A stretch of 64,000 nucleotides of DNA, taken from assembly GCA_029582265.1 (NCBI GenBank), contig CM055822.1, forward strand, positions 4,647,057-4,711,056, in the 5' to 3' direction. Shown here piece by piece: positions 1 through 11,372 of this stretch. Under the pieces are notes generated by a model, which saw only the letters and a program-made list of their open reading frames with translations, made no database searches and was not told where the DNA came from. Numbering within the stretch: position 1 is the first letter of the stretch; the number at the start of each line of letters is the position of its first letter. A program made the position numbers and the translations under genes. This DNA is from Zoroaster sp. YZ-2022 (Eukaryota > Echinodermata > Asteroidea > Forcipulatida > Zoroasteridae).

Positions 1-770
1 TGAAAAACAAGACTGACGGAAGAATGATCTGAGAGGGAGCAGGGAATAATTTGACAAGACCGGATGAAGGAAACGAGATTGAGTGGAGCGTAGAAGCGGT
101 CTGTAGCCTGGCCTTGGAGACGCGCGCGGGATCGTTGGCGTACATCCTGAACCAGGTGAAACTTTTCTCGCTCGGATTCAGCCTACGCCAGACATCGTAC
201 AATGAATGATTATTAAGGAATTTCTGAGAGCCATGGAGATTTGGGGACAATGCTCGGCCAGCTTATGCAGACGGTCCATATTAGGATCGTCTGTGCAGTT
301 GAAATCACCTCCGATAATAATGACGTCATCGCTATTTTGTTGGGAACAATGTGTGTTAAGAGCATCGATAGCTTTTAAAGCAAAGATATTTGATTGGGGG
401 ATGAGTACATTGTAAATGTTATAAGACACGTCATTTATTTTGATTTTGATATGATGAATGTATTCCTTGAATACAACACCGGAGGTTACGACATTAATGT
501 TGGATTTAACGAGAGTCGTCACTCCCGAGCCAGGGGATGATCCGGGGATACAGAAAGGGATATAATTAGACCAGTTTTTCCAGCATGGACAGTGTGAGGA
601 GAGAGAGAGTAGGTTTCTTGAAGGAGAATGACGTCATAAGACGGAGAAAGTTGGTTAAAATACGATTTGAAAGGAGCATTGCGAGTGGTTTGGGTGCAAC
701 CTCCGGTGTTGAGGGTAATTAGCGATAACGTCATTATGAGGGGGGAAAAGGTGTAAGACCTAATATCCAT
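1..770 (-). pseudogene. LINE ORF2 N-terminal AP-endonuclease domain, frameshifted, runs off window start
   Basis: Minus-strand translation gives the start of a non-LTR retrotransposon ORF2. A region with LITLNTGG (motif I Asn) and ILLQET (catalytic Glu) lies at 770-519, IIIGGDFNC (DFN motif) follows in another frame at 522-178, and FTWFRM and SDHSSV (terminal Asp-His motif) fall in a third frame within 1-180. These are the ordered motifs of an APE-type endonuclease, which nicks target DNA to prime reverse transcription. The DVWR...NPSEKSFTW context is like L1/Tx1-superfamily LINEs. At least two frameshifts make this copy dead. The reverse transcriptase part would lie before base 1. It is the ORF2 of the LINE whose ORF1 is at 4546-6051; the piggyBac element at 792-4350 separates the two. 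Confidence 0.8.
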
Positions 771-968
771 GAGGAAAAAAATTTAAGTTAACCCTTTCGA
801 TCCCACGGGCTCTAAAAAGAGCCTTTGTTGTGATACGCTTCCTTCCCGTGGGCTCTAAAAGGTGCCGGGAATCGGCATGCCCTTGACGACCACGGCGACT
901 TAAATCACCACCTGAAAATGCTTGAGTGCTTTTGGGGGTTGGCGCCCTCTATTGACAGGAATGAAGTG

Positions 969-976
969 TATAAAAG
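969..976 (+). promoter_or_regulatory. TATA box of the piggyBac transposase gene
   Basis: TATAAAAG lies about 90 bases before the first good ATG (1065) of the transposase, inside the element's left end. Position and sequence fit a core promoter; this is inference from the motif. Confidence 0.5.
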
Positions 977-2191
977 TTTATGAAAAGAAAAGTGCGTCAC
1001 TTTGCGGTTCCCGGTGCTAGCGTCCACTCGCTTCCACAACGGTCAGTTTAATTTAGTTGCAATCATGATGGAAACGGACATAAATGATGGCATTTTGGCT
1101 GAGATTTTGGCACACAGTGGCTCAGAATCAGATGACGAAGTAACGGATGACGACAGCACATTAGAAGTACTAATTCCAGCGGAATTCGTTGAACTTGAAG
1201 AGGTAGGCCAAAATCACAGTAAAAATGAATAACTAATATTAATAACAGTTAGCGTTACTCGTCCTGGCCCAATGCAAATTAACGTAATTCGCTTATTTTC
1301 CTAGGCTAATAGCGTTACAACTGTTGGAGTTGAGTAATGTAAATTTAGAAAATGGATCCCTTTTAATAGGATTGACCAAATCCCCACCCCCTGGACTGGG
1401 TCAAAAAGTCAAGTGAAAATGTACAATTATTAGTAGTTTGTTGGGGTAATATTTGTATTCATTGAAACAGCAAGTTGATGTATAGATATAGCATAGAAAT
1501 TTTAACATTTACCCATAGCCGGTCGTGCTGTTTAGCGTTAACAGGCTGAAAATGCACTCTTAGTCTCAAGCTTCCAAAAGAATAGCCTTGTATTCGAAAG
1601 GCCCTCATAAGTCGTATTATGCAAGAAGTTGGGGGAATTCACATTCACAATCCCACATTAAAACGAAAATTTATCGACAACGAGTTTTGGAGAGTGGATG
1701 GAATCTGCCATATTTTTTTTCTCAGCACAATATTAATTTTGCGCATGAGCCCCTGTGGCCTGTGCACATGCAGCATTGAGATATTGTATTTACAAAGGAC
1801 CGAGATTAATCCTCCTTTGCCTTGTTTTTCTGTTGCAGCCTACCTACCAAGGTGACAGCCGACCGAGATCAAGGACGACAGGAAAGTTAGATTTCCGATC
1901 CGGTTGGGAACGACGAGACCATTACGAGTGTGGGACTGTGCAGTTCAATGGAAATTCTGGCCCCACCGGCGACTTTGCCACACTGTCGGCAGTGGAGATC
2001 TTCAAGCTGTATTTTTGTCAACTCGTGTGGGATATGCTCGTCGATGAGACTAATCGCTATGCGCAGCAAACAATACACTCAAATCCTGGTCAACAATTCT
2101 CCTGGCACCCAACCAACATTCCAGAAATGATGGCATTTGTGGCACTTCTCATTGCTATGGGCATAAACAAATCCTCTCAATACAAGATGTA

Positions 2192-2533
2192 TCGTTTCGG
2201 TTTGCGGTAACACCATGTGTTTATCTCAACTAACGTGAAGCTGAGATACAGGTTCTGAAAAGAACCGTATCGCACAATCGTATCTCAACCTTCGTTAAGT
2301 GAGAAAGGTTCAAGGGAGAACCAATTTCGGGCAACTCGTTTTTCTCTACTGTCGCTAAGTGAGAAATATGGTTCAGGGAGAACCATGGGGACTTCACGGG
2401 TTAATATGGTTCAGGGAGAACCAAGGGACTTCACGGGTTATTCTCAACGTTTCGATTAGCCTGCTCTAATCTTCTTCAGGAGAATGAAGAGGTTTGCCGA
2501 TGCAAGTCCTCGTCCCGAAGTTTCTCAACCTGT
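2192..2533 (-). mobile_element. Penelope-like element 3' terminal fragment inside the piggyBac gene, 13-bp target duplication
   Basis: The insert is flanked by a 13-base direct repeat, AATACAAGATGTA, at 2179-2191 and 2534-2546. It matches the ends of the PLE copies at 33965-34790 and 51990-52680: a series of short hairpins (GGTTCT-gaaa-AGAACC, TGGTTC-agg-GAGAACCA) followed by a hammerhead-like core on the minus strand. The last 31 bases on its right side are not PLE but a copy of transposase sequence from 2708-2738. In the element's own orientation this filler sits at the 5' junction. Assignment to PLEs rests on the 34-kb copy, where a GIY-YIG endonuclease remnant precedes the same terminus. 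Confidence 0.8.
2449..2479 (-). ncRNA. hammerhead-ribozyme-like core in PLE terminus (copy 1)
   Basis: Minus strand reads CTGAAGA, a stem with arms GATTAG/CTAATC, then GAAAC. This is the conserved CUGANGA - stem II - GAAAC core of hammerhead ribozymes, which are known from Penelope-like retroelements. I could not confidently place stem III and the cleavage strand, so activity is unproven. Confidence 0.5.
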
Positions 2534-3787
2534 AATACAAGATGTACTTGTCAACATCTGAAGTTCTTCGCATCCCATTCTACCCGTCGATCATGTCCCG
2601 AAATCGGTTCAGTTCAATTATTCGGTTCCTCCACATCTCAAATAACCAAATTCCTCGTAGAGCCTTGGCTAAACGGGACAAACTTTACAAAGTTCGGCCC
2701 TTGATAGAAGTCCTCGTCCCGAAGTTTCTCAACCTGTATAACCCTGCGCAGAATCTGTCTCCAGACGAGAGTATGTTGAAATTCAAGGGACGCTTAAGTT
2801 TTGTTCAGTACATGCCTAACAAACCTATCAAACGGGGTATTAAAGCCTTCTCCCTGAACGAGTCCAAAACAGGATACACGTGTGCTTGGAAACTGTACAC
2901 AGGAGCCGACGACACCCAAACTGTTTATGATGCAGACGTAGATTTCAAGTCATCAGACTGCCATCCACCAAACCCAACAGTTGCAGGAAAAATCGTCATT
3001 GATCTGGTCCATGGACTTGAGAATAAGGGACACGTAATATATTGTGATAATTACTATACTAGCCCAGCTCTTGTAGCTAAACTTGCTAAACTAGGATTCG
3101 GATGTTGTGGAACTGTTCGTTACACTACACAGGGAATACCCCAGGCCGCAAACCCCAAAAAACATAAAATGAAGAAAGGAGATGACCCATTTTTTTGGGT
3201 GAAAGGTGGGCAATTGTGTATCGTTTGGCAAGACAAAAATCTGTAACACTTTTAACTAATGTAGGCAACACTGATTTGTCCAAAAGCAAATTCGCTGTAA
3301 TAAGAGCACAAGTGGATTTTGTGATGTTATGAAGCCCAATTGTATTGAAGATTACAACAAAAACATGGGTGGAACTGATCTTGCCAACCAATGTTTTCAG
3401 TACTACAATCATATACACAGAAGCTTGAAATGGTGGAAAAGAGTTTTTTTCCATATGCTGAATATCTGTATTGTCAATAGCAGAGTAATATTCACCAGCA
3501 TAGCAGGGAACAAAAATGTCAGTAACCTTGATTTTCGTATAGGGATTGTACAGGGCTTGCTGTTGGGTTGGGAACGTAACGCAACAAGTCAGTTGAGATA
3601 CCATATTCCTATTGAGTTGACAGGGCAACAGCACTATCCTGGCAAAACCCCCAATGGAAAGAAACGCGACTGCATTGTTTGCAGTAACCGAAAATTAGGC
3701 AGGCGAAAACAAACAAAGATGATTTGTACACAATGTACACAGCCTATGTGCATAGTTCCTTGCTTTGAGAAATACCACATCACTTGA

Positions 3788-4350
3788 TTGTAAATCTATA
3801 CTATTTGCATTCTCTGTTCAATGTTGGGAATGGTCGGACAAGCCGCAGATTACAGTCCAAACCAACATTGAATTGGGGGGGGGGGGTGAGGGGTTGTTAG
3901 CATGGATTGTGATGTATGTACACTGAATGGTTCATTTCCAAGTAGAAAACAAACAAAAAATCCCCAAAAATCTCATCCAAGTTATTGTTTTTCACATGGA
4001 AAAGAAATCTTATACATGTACCGTATTTGCATGAAATATCACCCATTTGTATTACTTTTCTTCAGTGTAAATACTGATCTAAATATTTCATTGTTTTGCT
4101 TTTACACTTAAAAATCTGCACAATATTTTCTCCCTTTGTATACTCATTTTACCATCAGTTTAACATACAAATATATTTGAGCCATTTGGTATGTACAGTA
4201 CACATGTAAAAAAAAGTGTCTATTACTGCAGAGTGAGGGCGCACTTCAATGAAATTGTGAAAAACCCACTGGTGCTGAAGTGACATTGGGCTCCTAATTA
4301 CTGTGGTAAAGAAGGGTACTCTCTTACATAACTGGCTGGTAATGAAAGGG
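3788..4350. other. piggyBac 3' non-coding region
   Basis: No coding signal. AT-rich with a G-run near 3877-3887. It ends in the right terminal GAAAGGG. The reading frame at 3902-4111 has no family features and is taken as chance. Confidence 0.6.
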
Positions 4351-4545
4351 TTAAGATTCTAGTTTTTTGATCAGTTTCTTGATCCTCTGCTGCGTGCAAT
4401 TTTGGAAAAGGGGGCAGTTTCTGAGAGGTTTTAGTTGCCGGACAAGTCCAGGTACGTTCTGAGTGAATTTACGGGCTATTTCATGAGGTCTTCTCTGGCT
4501 TTTGACAGAGTTGAGGAAGTCAACAAGTTGTTTGTGATTAAGAGG

Positions 4546-6051
4546 TTAGGTGTGGGTTGGGAGGACTTCAGGAAAGTCTTCCTGAGAGTCCTCCACGAAA
4601 ACCGAGTCATCCGTTGCATCAACTGTGGAGGGACTGGAAGGGGTAGGTGAGGGGGTGGAGAGGATGGGGGATGGAGTGGGGTTGGGGGAGGGGTGGGGTT
4701 GGGTGAGGGGGTGGGTTCGGGGGAGGACTACGGAAAAGTGCAGGGGCAGGGATTGGAGACACAGGTGGGGCAAAAACGGATTGACTGGGGGTAGAACAAA
4801 CTGGGCTCTGTGAATCAAGGACTTGGGATAGCGTGGGAGTTTGGGATTCAGGAGTGGAAAGGGGTTTCGTCTTCTTTTGCAGTTTCCGATGGGGGTGGGA
4901 GAGTTCAGTGGGACGAGCTTGGGTCGATTACTAGTCGGGTTAGGGGACAGTTTGCGTTTGGTCACAACTTCGGAGAAGAGTCTGGTGGGAGCGGGAGGGG
5001 TACCCCAGATGAGGGTGGACGTGTCCATGCCCTCGGCGGCGTCCGACGCCGGACCACGCCCAGGAGACGGGCCCACGGGCGGGGCAGCCTCCCCCGCCGA
5101 AGTGGTAGCCGCCCCGGAAGAGGGGGTGGCCGCCACCGACGAGGAGGCAGCCCCGGACGAGGTCCCGACCCCAGACGAAGCCCGCGCCCCAGACGAGGTC
5201 CCAGCCCCGGCCTCAAACGAGGCCCGGGCCCAAGACCCCGCCCGAGTCCCCGACTCTGAAGCAGCCGGAGACGCAGCCCCAACAGCCGCCGAGAGCACGG
5301 TAGATTTTGAGGAGGGATTCTTGGGTGGGTGTTTTGGGTCGGATTTTTTGCTGTGGAGGAAGACTGGTGGGGGATTGAGTGGGTTTTCAGGCTGGGGATT
5401 GTCATCTTTGGACTTTTTGCAGATTCGGCTAATGTGGCCGAACTCTCCACAGTTGAAGCAACAGGGTGACCCGGTAGATAGAAAAACGCGGTAGTTAACC
5501 CCGGTGTAGGTGAAATTGATATGGTCAGGGGGAACTACACCGGGGTTGAGAAGGATCTGGACCTGTCGGCGGAAAGACATTACATGGGACAACTGTTTGT
5601 GTTTTAGACTAAGGGGGATGGGACGCATCGACGACACTATTTTACAAAAATCAGAGATATTATGGGCTAGGACTGCATTTGGAATTTCAGGGAACACGTT
5701 GGAGAGGGTGAGCCGGGTAGTGGGTTGGACCAGGGGAACAAGCTCGAGGAAAGAGCCGCTGTGTGCCAGTCCTGAAGCGATTGCATCAGCGACATCTTCC
5801 CTCGAGCGTAGATAGACTGCAATTCGATTGTTGGAAATACGGCTGGCTGAAATTACATGTTTGTCGGGTAATGCATTGGCAAAGCTGTCAAGGTATTCAT
5901 AAAGGGGGACGGGATCGATTGCTTTAAACGCAACCCCATTGTTCCTGGTGACTCCAACAAAAGGATCTTCACCAGGAACAATGGGCCTGGGACGCCCACC
6001 CTCTCCAACAGTCGAGTGACTCACTGAGGGTTGTTCCGCCTGACTGGCCAT
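4546..6051 (-). CDS. LINE ORF1 (gag-like RNA-binding protein with CCHC zinc knuckle)
   Basis: Long minus-strand frame. The start chosen is the ATG at 6051 (MASQAEQPS), because the second copy of this family at 9285 begins with the same MASQA; the 17 upstream residues look like translated 5'UTR. The protein has an N-terminal region with VAVYL/REDVADAI-like segments, a CCHC knuckle CFNCGEFGHISRICKK around residue 210, and a long Pro/Ala/Ser-rich disordered tail. ORF1 proteins of this type package LINE RNA. The tail homologous to the end of the other copy's ORF1 (LVKKLES) is found out of frame down to about 4360, so this copy is probably frameshifted near its C-terminus. Clade assignment (L1/Tx1-like) is inference from ORF2. 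Confidence 0.8.
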   Translation of the reverse strand: MASQAEQPSVSHSTVGEGGRPRPIVPGEDPFVGVTRNNGVAFKAIDPVPLYEYLDSFANALPDKHVISASRISNNRIAVYLRSREDVADAIASGLAHSGSFLELVPLVQPTTRLTLSNVFPEIPNAVLAHNISDFCKIVSSMRPIPLSLKHKQLSHVMSFRRQVQILLNPGVVPPDHINFTYTGVNYRVFLSTGSPCCFNCGEFGHISRICKKSKDDNPQPENPLNPPPVFLHSKKSDPKHPPKNPSSKSTVLSAAVGAASPAASESGTRAGSWARASFEAGAGTSSGARASSGVGTSSGAASSSVAATPSSGAATTSAGEAAPPVGPSPGRGPASDAAEGMDTSTLIWGTPPAPTRLFSEVVTKRKLSPNPTSNRPKLVPLNSPTPIGNCKRRRNPFPLLNPKLPRYPKSLIHRAQFVLPPVNPFLPHLCLQSLPLHFSVVLPRTHPLTQPHPSPNPTPSPILSTPSPTPSSPSTVDATDDSVFVEDSQEDFPEVLPTHT

Positions 6052-6258
6052 GGTGACCAGCCAGCACCCCAGGAGCACTACGAAAGACCAAATTTTACAC
6101 ACAAAATAACACTAAAAAAGGGGAATTTTACACGGTGAGCAAGGTCTAGTAGGGTCTATATACACTATACAACAAGATATACAAGTAAACATAAATCAAA
6201 ATAGTCATATAAGCTTAAAATCGTGTACTTACTCGGAGCTCGATGGAACACACGTCCG
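6052..6258 (-). other. 5' untranslated region of the LINE
   Basis: Shares short blocks with the region upstream of the other ORF1 copy (9286-9475): TTACACGGTGNGCANGGTCT near 6130 and GGAGCTCG near the outer edge. The element edge abuts an AAAT microsatellite. Confidence 0.55.
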
Positions 6259-6450
<192 letters not shown>

Positions 6451-7015
6451 TTTACTTTTAACTTTTTTCAAGGAAAACTTTATTCAAATCCTTGAAGAGC
6501 ATAGTATGTACAGGGATAAAAGAATTATAAATAAATCAGTACAATAATTGAAACATTAACAAGTAAACTTACAGCTACAGTCAATTAATTTATATGGTAA
6601 AAAATTAATTTGACAGAGCAAACAGCGGGTATCAGTAAAATTAAGCGGGGAAAGGGAGGACTCAGGGAAGGGAAGGAAGGGGAAGGAGGAGTGGGGCCCA
6701 CTGGCGTCTGGATGTGGGCACTTCGTGCCCACTGCCAGTAGGCCCCTGTTGGGAAATGGTCAGGCCACCGGGGTGGGCGGTGAAAAGACACCACGTCCCG
6801 CCGAGGAGGGGCGGCGACTACCCACGCCTCGGTGACCTGGGAAAAAATTAATTAATACAGAAATAAATCAACCAGGTTATTTTGTTATTTTGCAGAGTAA
6901 AGAGAGTATCATTGATGGACCATTTTAGGAGGAATTTGTTGAGAGAGTTGGTGAAGATATAATAATTGTGCTCGAGAATGACTTTTGTTTTTAATCGGTG
7001 GGTCCATACTACAAG
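6451..7015 (-). mobile_element. 5'-truncated copy of the same LINE (last ORF2 codons plus 3'UTR)
   Basis: Minus-strand sequence at about 7010-6866 encodes a C-terminus ending KWSIND...ITWLI, closely related to the ORF2 end at 7370 (KWSINNALF...LTWLI). Below it lies a 3'UTR with the same conserved hairpin (GTGGGCAC arms near 6712-6732), a polypurine tract and an AATAAA-like signal near 6478, then the TAAA repeat. Only about 45 codons of ORF2 remain, the usual result of incomplete reverse transcription. Confidence 0.8.
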
Positions 7016-7052
7016 GGGGAGGAGAAATTAGTGGTTCGGTAAAGCCCTTGTC

Positions 7053-7133
7053 TTGGGGAGGGGAGGGGGAGGAGAGAGGGGAGGGGAGAAAGGCGAGGGG
7101 AGCAGGGGAGGGGAGCAGGGGAGGGGGGGCATG
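7053..7133 (+). repeat. polypurine G-run tract in LINE 3'UTR (possible G-quadruplex)
   Basis: Many runs of three to seven G separated by A or GA on the plus strand, followed at 7150-7175 by the hairpin GTGGGCAC-aaaa-GTGCCCAC. A shorter version of both lies at 6650-6735 in the neighbouring copy. G-rich 3'UTR tracts are known in some LINEs, but here the G strand is antisense. Confidence 0.6.
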
Positions 7134-7369
7134 GGTTCCTTAGCGTCTGGTGTGGGCACAAAAGTGCCCACTGCCAGTCCCCCATGCGGGATAGGTGGCG
7201 GGTTTGGGCGGCGAAAAAACACCACGGCTCGTCTGGGAAGCGACGAGACCTGCTCAAGCCCGTCAACCTATAGGGATAAGACAAGGGTAAAGAAAGAAAA
7301 AATTATAGAGAACAAATAAATAAAATAATAAATAAAAAAATTTAAAAAAAATTATTGACAAAACATTAA

Positions 7370-8653
7370 TTAAATCAACCATGTCAGTTTACCGGTAGTG
7401 TAGACAAAAAGGGCGTTATTGATTGACCACTTGTCAAGGAAAGATGAGATAGAATTAATAAGTGTGTAGTAATTAAGTTCAAGGATAATTTTATTTTTGA
7501 GGCGGTATTGCCAGACAGTGAGAGGGTCAGATTTACTGCACGTACGGTACAACCAATATATTATGTTTTTCAAGCTAATAATGAGAAAGTTTGCCAGGCG
7601 GACGGCCATTTTGTCTCGACTCTGAGCATAGGGAATGAGAGTCCAATAGGTGTCGAAACTGATAGCGAGATTGGGTAGGAGGCGGTCGATGAGCCGATGG
7701 AGAAGACGAAGAGCAGGTTGAATGGATGGGCAAGTGATGAATAGGTGGACAAAAGTGCCTCTCTCGCCGCACCATCCACAGGTGGAGGAGATGCTGGGGT
7801 TTTCCCCTTCGTTCTTGGATGTGGGAAACTGATAAATTGCCTTCCAAGGAACGTGGTGGGAAGGCGGAAAATAGCCAAGTCCGTGCCAGGGAGTAAGTGG
7901 AGCTGAAGGTAAGTCGTTCATTTGGTTGTAGAAACTGTACAAAGTCTTAGAGGTTGAAGAAAGGGCGTCTTTGTCGACATCGAAGAGAACCTGGCCTGGT
8001 GAAGTAGGGCGAGAGGGGACATCGCGAAGTTGAGCAGGGAGATGAAGGAATCCAGTCAAGTTGAAAAGCGTTGGGAAAGACGAAGTCAAGGACTGGTGCA
8101 GGCGAGAGAGGTCTTTACTCAGAAGACGAGATGACAAAGGACGAGAAGATGCAGAAGACAATTGGAGTTCCTGAGCTTGAAGCCACTTTCCAGTATTGAT
8201 GTTGAGTAGGTTCTTGATGAGATAGATGTTGTTGTCCCAGAGTCGAGAGGCGAAAGCCGTGCCGCCCGGCAAGGGATCGATTAAAGGTGGGTAAATAACC
8301 GGTAAATTTAGGACATGGTTGATAGAGTCCGGAGGTGTTTCAATACGAGCTTCGAGGGTCAACCAGGCACGCAAGACCTCACTGTAAAAAACTGGCAAGC
8401 TGGTGAAAAATTTGGGTTCTAAGTTTAGTAGGAAAAGTTGGTAATTAAAATCTAAACGTTTATATTGACGTAAGTATACGTCCATCATCAAAAAGCAAGG
8501 GTGGGTATTAAATTGAAGGTAATGTTGTAGATGTTTGAACTTGAAAGTGAGGCTGCGTGCCTGGAGACAAGCCAGACCAAGTCCACCTTTATTACAAGAC
8601 TGATGAAGAAGCGCCATAAGCAAGGAAATGAGAATGTACAGTCCATCCATCAT
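7370..8653 (-). CDS. LINE ORF2 C-terminal portion (post-RT region with Cys/His knuckle)
   Basis: Open frame of 427 codons. Residues 23-28 read KGGLGL, the block after the RT thumb in L1/Tx1-type ORF2 proteins. A CX2C...H...C cluster, CGWCGERGTFVHLFITCP, lies around residues 290-310, the C-terminal zinc knuckle of LINE ORF2. No RT or endonuclease remains, so it cannot retrotranspose alone. The first Met is not meaningful because the 5' part is deleted. Confidence 0.8.
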   Translation of the reverse strand: MMDGLYILISLLMALLHQSCNKGGLGLACLQARSLTFKFKHLQHYLQFNTHPCFLMMDVYLRQYKRLDFNYQLFLLNLEPKFFTSLPVFYSEVLRAWLTLEARIETPPDSINHVLNLPVIYPPLIDPLPGGTAFASRLWDNNIYLIKNLLNINTGKWLQAQELQLSSASSRPLSSRLLSKDLSRLHQSLTSSFPTLFNLTGFLHLPAQLRDVPSRPTSPGQVLFDVDKDALSSTSKTLYSFYNQMNDLPSAPLTPWHGLGYFPPSHHVPWKAIYQFPTSKNEGENPSISSTCGWCGERGTFVHLFITCPSIQPALRLLHRLIDRLLPNLAISFDTYWTLIPYAQSRDKMAVRLANFLIISLKNIIYWLYRTCSKSDPLTVWQYRLKNKIILELNYYTLINSISSFLDKWSINNALFVYTTGKLTWLI

Positions 8654-8666
8654 GAATATAAGGAAA

Positions 8667-9285
8667 TTAGGATTCGAGTTTCTTAACCAGTTTGCGAATC
8701 CTATGCTGCATGTTGTAGGGCACCAGGGAACTATTCTTTAAGGGCCTCAGTTGTTGTATGAGGCCCTGAATGTCCTTGGTGAAGGTCTGGGCGATGGACA
8801 TGGAGTTTCTTTGTGACTTTACTTTTGACAGGAATTTAACGATTTGTGACTCGTTTAGGAGACCGGGCATAATAGGAAGCACTATCTGGGATGATTCATC
8901 ATCAGTGGATGGTTGTGAACCATCCCAAGTGGAGGAGTCGGTGTCCGAGGGGTTGGACTTCTTAGGGAGGTGTTTGGGGTCAGATTTCTTATTGTTACCG
9001 TGAACGAATGTTGGTGGGGGGTTGAGGGGGTTGAGGGGGTTGGTCGGTTCTTGTGGTTCGTCGTCGTTGTCGGGTGGGGGGCGGGGCTTCTTGCAGGAGC
9101 GACTGATGTGGCCAAACTCACCGCAGTTGAAGCTACGCACCGACTCCGTAGATAAAAAAAACACGATAGTTAGCACCAGAAAAGGAGAAATTAACGCCCG
9201 CGAACGGTTCGTCACCAGGAACAATGGGCTTGGGGCCAGCCACGCTTGGCTGACCCACGTCTGAGGTTCCCGCCTGACTGGCCAT
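8667..9285 (-). pseudogene. deleted and frameshifted LINE ORF1 remnant
   Basis: Starts MASQAGTSDVGQ at 9285. After PIVPGDEPFAGV it jumps to NFSFSGANYRVF, which in the full ORF1 (4546-6051) is about 170 residues further on, so most of the N-terminal domain is lost. A frameshift follows, then the CCHC knuckle FNCGEFGHISRSCKK and the C-terminus LVKKLES at 8667. Confidence 0.75.
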
Positions 9286-9474
9286 GGCGGCCAGGCCAGC
9301 AAAAACGACTACACAAACTGAACAAAAAATACACATAAAATACACGAAAATAACAGATATTTACACGGTGGGCATGGTCTATGGGTATCTATATACAATA
9401 AATTACACTATAATATAAATACAAGGACCTTACCAGGTCAGAAAAAGCTAACATTTAGGCCTTACACGGGAGCT

Positions 9475-9611
<137 letters not shown>

Positions 9612-10724
9612 TGAACTTGTGTGGCTGACTTACACAGGTAGCCACACAGTGTGTAGATACACCAACTACCAATTTAAAGTATCACACAGTGGGCACGATC
9701 TTTACAGATATGCAGATGCTTGTTTCTCTTTGTAAACTTCATTTCTCTTGTAAAAGTTGTATCACAAACTTGCATACCGTGAGATCTGACAAGAATAGGC
9801 AAATTACAACAATAAGTATAGGTCTCACTGAAAGATTACACTTAAATAAACAGAAAGAAACATTTACGAACTACTATGCAAACAGTCTATTGATTAAAAT
9901 ACCAAGTAAATTAACTCGTCCCTTGGCGAAAGTGACAGGTTACATGACATATGAAAGAATATTGTTTGACTCAATAAACTAAGTATCCTTTCTAAATCTT
10001 ACAATCGTGAATGCCTCTGTTAATTATTAAACTGAAAAGGTTATTACCTCGTGGGCCTGTAGTGGGTGAGCTAGGTTTAGCGAAGACGAAGAATTAAGGT
10101 TAACTAGACTTTTATCACAACACTATCGTCTGACAAGCAGACAAGTCAGAAAAAGAGGCTTGCTCGAGACTCGACGCGGCACGAAAAGCTAATACCGCAG
10201 CATTATGGGAAAATGTTAAACCCTTAAATTTGCTACAAGCAATAACTAATTTTAGGAATTATAAAAATTGCATTATTAAACGCCAAATTAGCCTACATAA
10301 ACAAAGGTCAAAGGTTACGCAACAAGATATCCGCGCCAGAATAAGCCCTCTGTCGCCACGCAAATAAGTACAACTTACTTATCTAATGACATGACCATCA
10401 AAACGCAGGTGAGACAATTTGGGCAAAAACAAGTTAGTTGCTATACTAACGATCGACAAACGCTGCAGGCGACAAAGGGCAAATTCACGGTGTACACATT
10501 GTCTGAAATAAACTGGCCTGCGCAGTGCTTTCAAATCATGAAATGACTTTTTGCAATGCAAATTTTTGTACAAAAACTTTCATGTTTAATATTTAAGCAT
10601 AAAATCACAATATATTAAAGTTAACTGTACATGTACATGTATTCTAAATGCATATTCATTCAAATTAAAAGCAACGTTAGCTGCTTTAAGAGACTATAAT
10701 TTTGAATATATATAGTTCAATATA
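9612..10724. other. no recognisable gene
   Basis: AT-rich unique-looking sequence. The small frames at 9689-9982 and 10379-10573 have no recognisable family features. Confidence 0.5.
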
Positions 10725-10935
10725 CAGTGTGTCTTTAAAAAAATGCAAACAAAATTTAACGGAATGCCAGACGTAGAATGAGTAACCAGCATAGATAATA
10801 TAGGTATGGTTTGAAAGATACACCTTTCCACTTTAAAATGAGACATCAAACGTCCAAATCTGATAATCTTTGACAGAGTTATGAGTACTTTTCCAAGAGA
10901 GGTCAAATTGACGATGGGACCAAGTTTTCAATTTT
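10725..10935 (+). repeat. left terminal inverted repeat of the mariner-type element
   Basis: Matches in reverse complement 21650-21858 with few differences. Long TIRs of about 200 bases are unusual for classical mariners. Confidence 0.85.
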
Positions 10936-11372
10936 AGGCATTGGGACAAAGGTAGCCTAATTGCCTCTGTGTGGATAATTATTAATTGCCTGGCCTACAA
11001 AAATGTGTTTAGCGAGTAAACACAATTCTAAACACTTTCTTGCTATCAGTTTGTAAACATGTTTACATGCTAAACATTTTTAGCATGAGGATGGATAGTG
11101 TTTAGCCAATGAAAATTGATGTTTAGGAATTGGACATGTGCGTTCAGCTAGTAAACATGTTTACAAACTGATACCAAGAAAAGTGTTTACTTGCTAAACA
11201 GTTTTTAGAGTATTATGTAATGTGCTTAATTAACTTGTGCAACTGTGTATTGTCAATTCATTTTTCGTCAAACATTGATCATGGTTGGTGTTCAGCTAAC
11301 TAACGAGCAGAGAGTTTTTTGTGTCACGGAGTACATCCGTACTGGAAGAGTAAATGGTGTTATCGATGCATT

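Larger units (their letters stand above)
1065..3787 (+). pseudogene. piggyBac transposase, one intron, interrupted by a PLE insertion and two frameshifts
   Basis: The transposase cuts and pastes the element at TTAA. Exon 1 (1065-1202) starts MMETDIN and is acidic, as usual for piggyBac N-termini. A GT-AG intron (1203-1838) joins in phase 0 to exon 2 at 1839. The catalytic DDD triad is visible: SPDESM near 2760, YCDNYYTS near 3040, and NMGGTDLAN near 3365. The C-terminal Cys-rich domain (CIVCSNRK to CFEKYH, about 3670-3780) is present. The gene is broken by the PLE fragment at 2192-2533, by a frameshift near 3238 (stop after QDKNL), and by another near 3327. The coding sequence on both sides of the PLE insert is in the same frame once one target duplication is removed, so the insert came after the gene was made. 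Confidence 0.9.
792..4350 (+). mobile_element. piggyBac-superfamily DNA transposon with TTAA target duplication
   Basis: The element begins CCCTTTC at 792 and ends GAAAGGG at 4350, and is flanked by TTAA at 788-791 and 4351-4354, the hallmark of piggyBac. Subterminal sequence near the left end repeats a GGGCTCTAAAA motif (around 807-817 and 850-860) with a short hairpin. It encodes a DDD transposase with a C-terminal Cys-rich domain. Removing the element brings the minus-strand LINE ORF1 and ORF2 back beside each other, so it inserted into an existing LINE. Frameshifts and an internal retroelement insertion make this copy non-autonomous. Confidence 0.95.

Noticed and set aside
4810..5494. GC-rich plus-strand frames of 149 and 217 codons
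   Set aside because: Antisense shadow of the LINE ORF1 Pro/Ala-rich tail; no family features.
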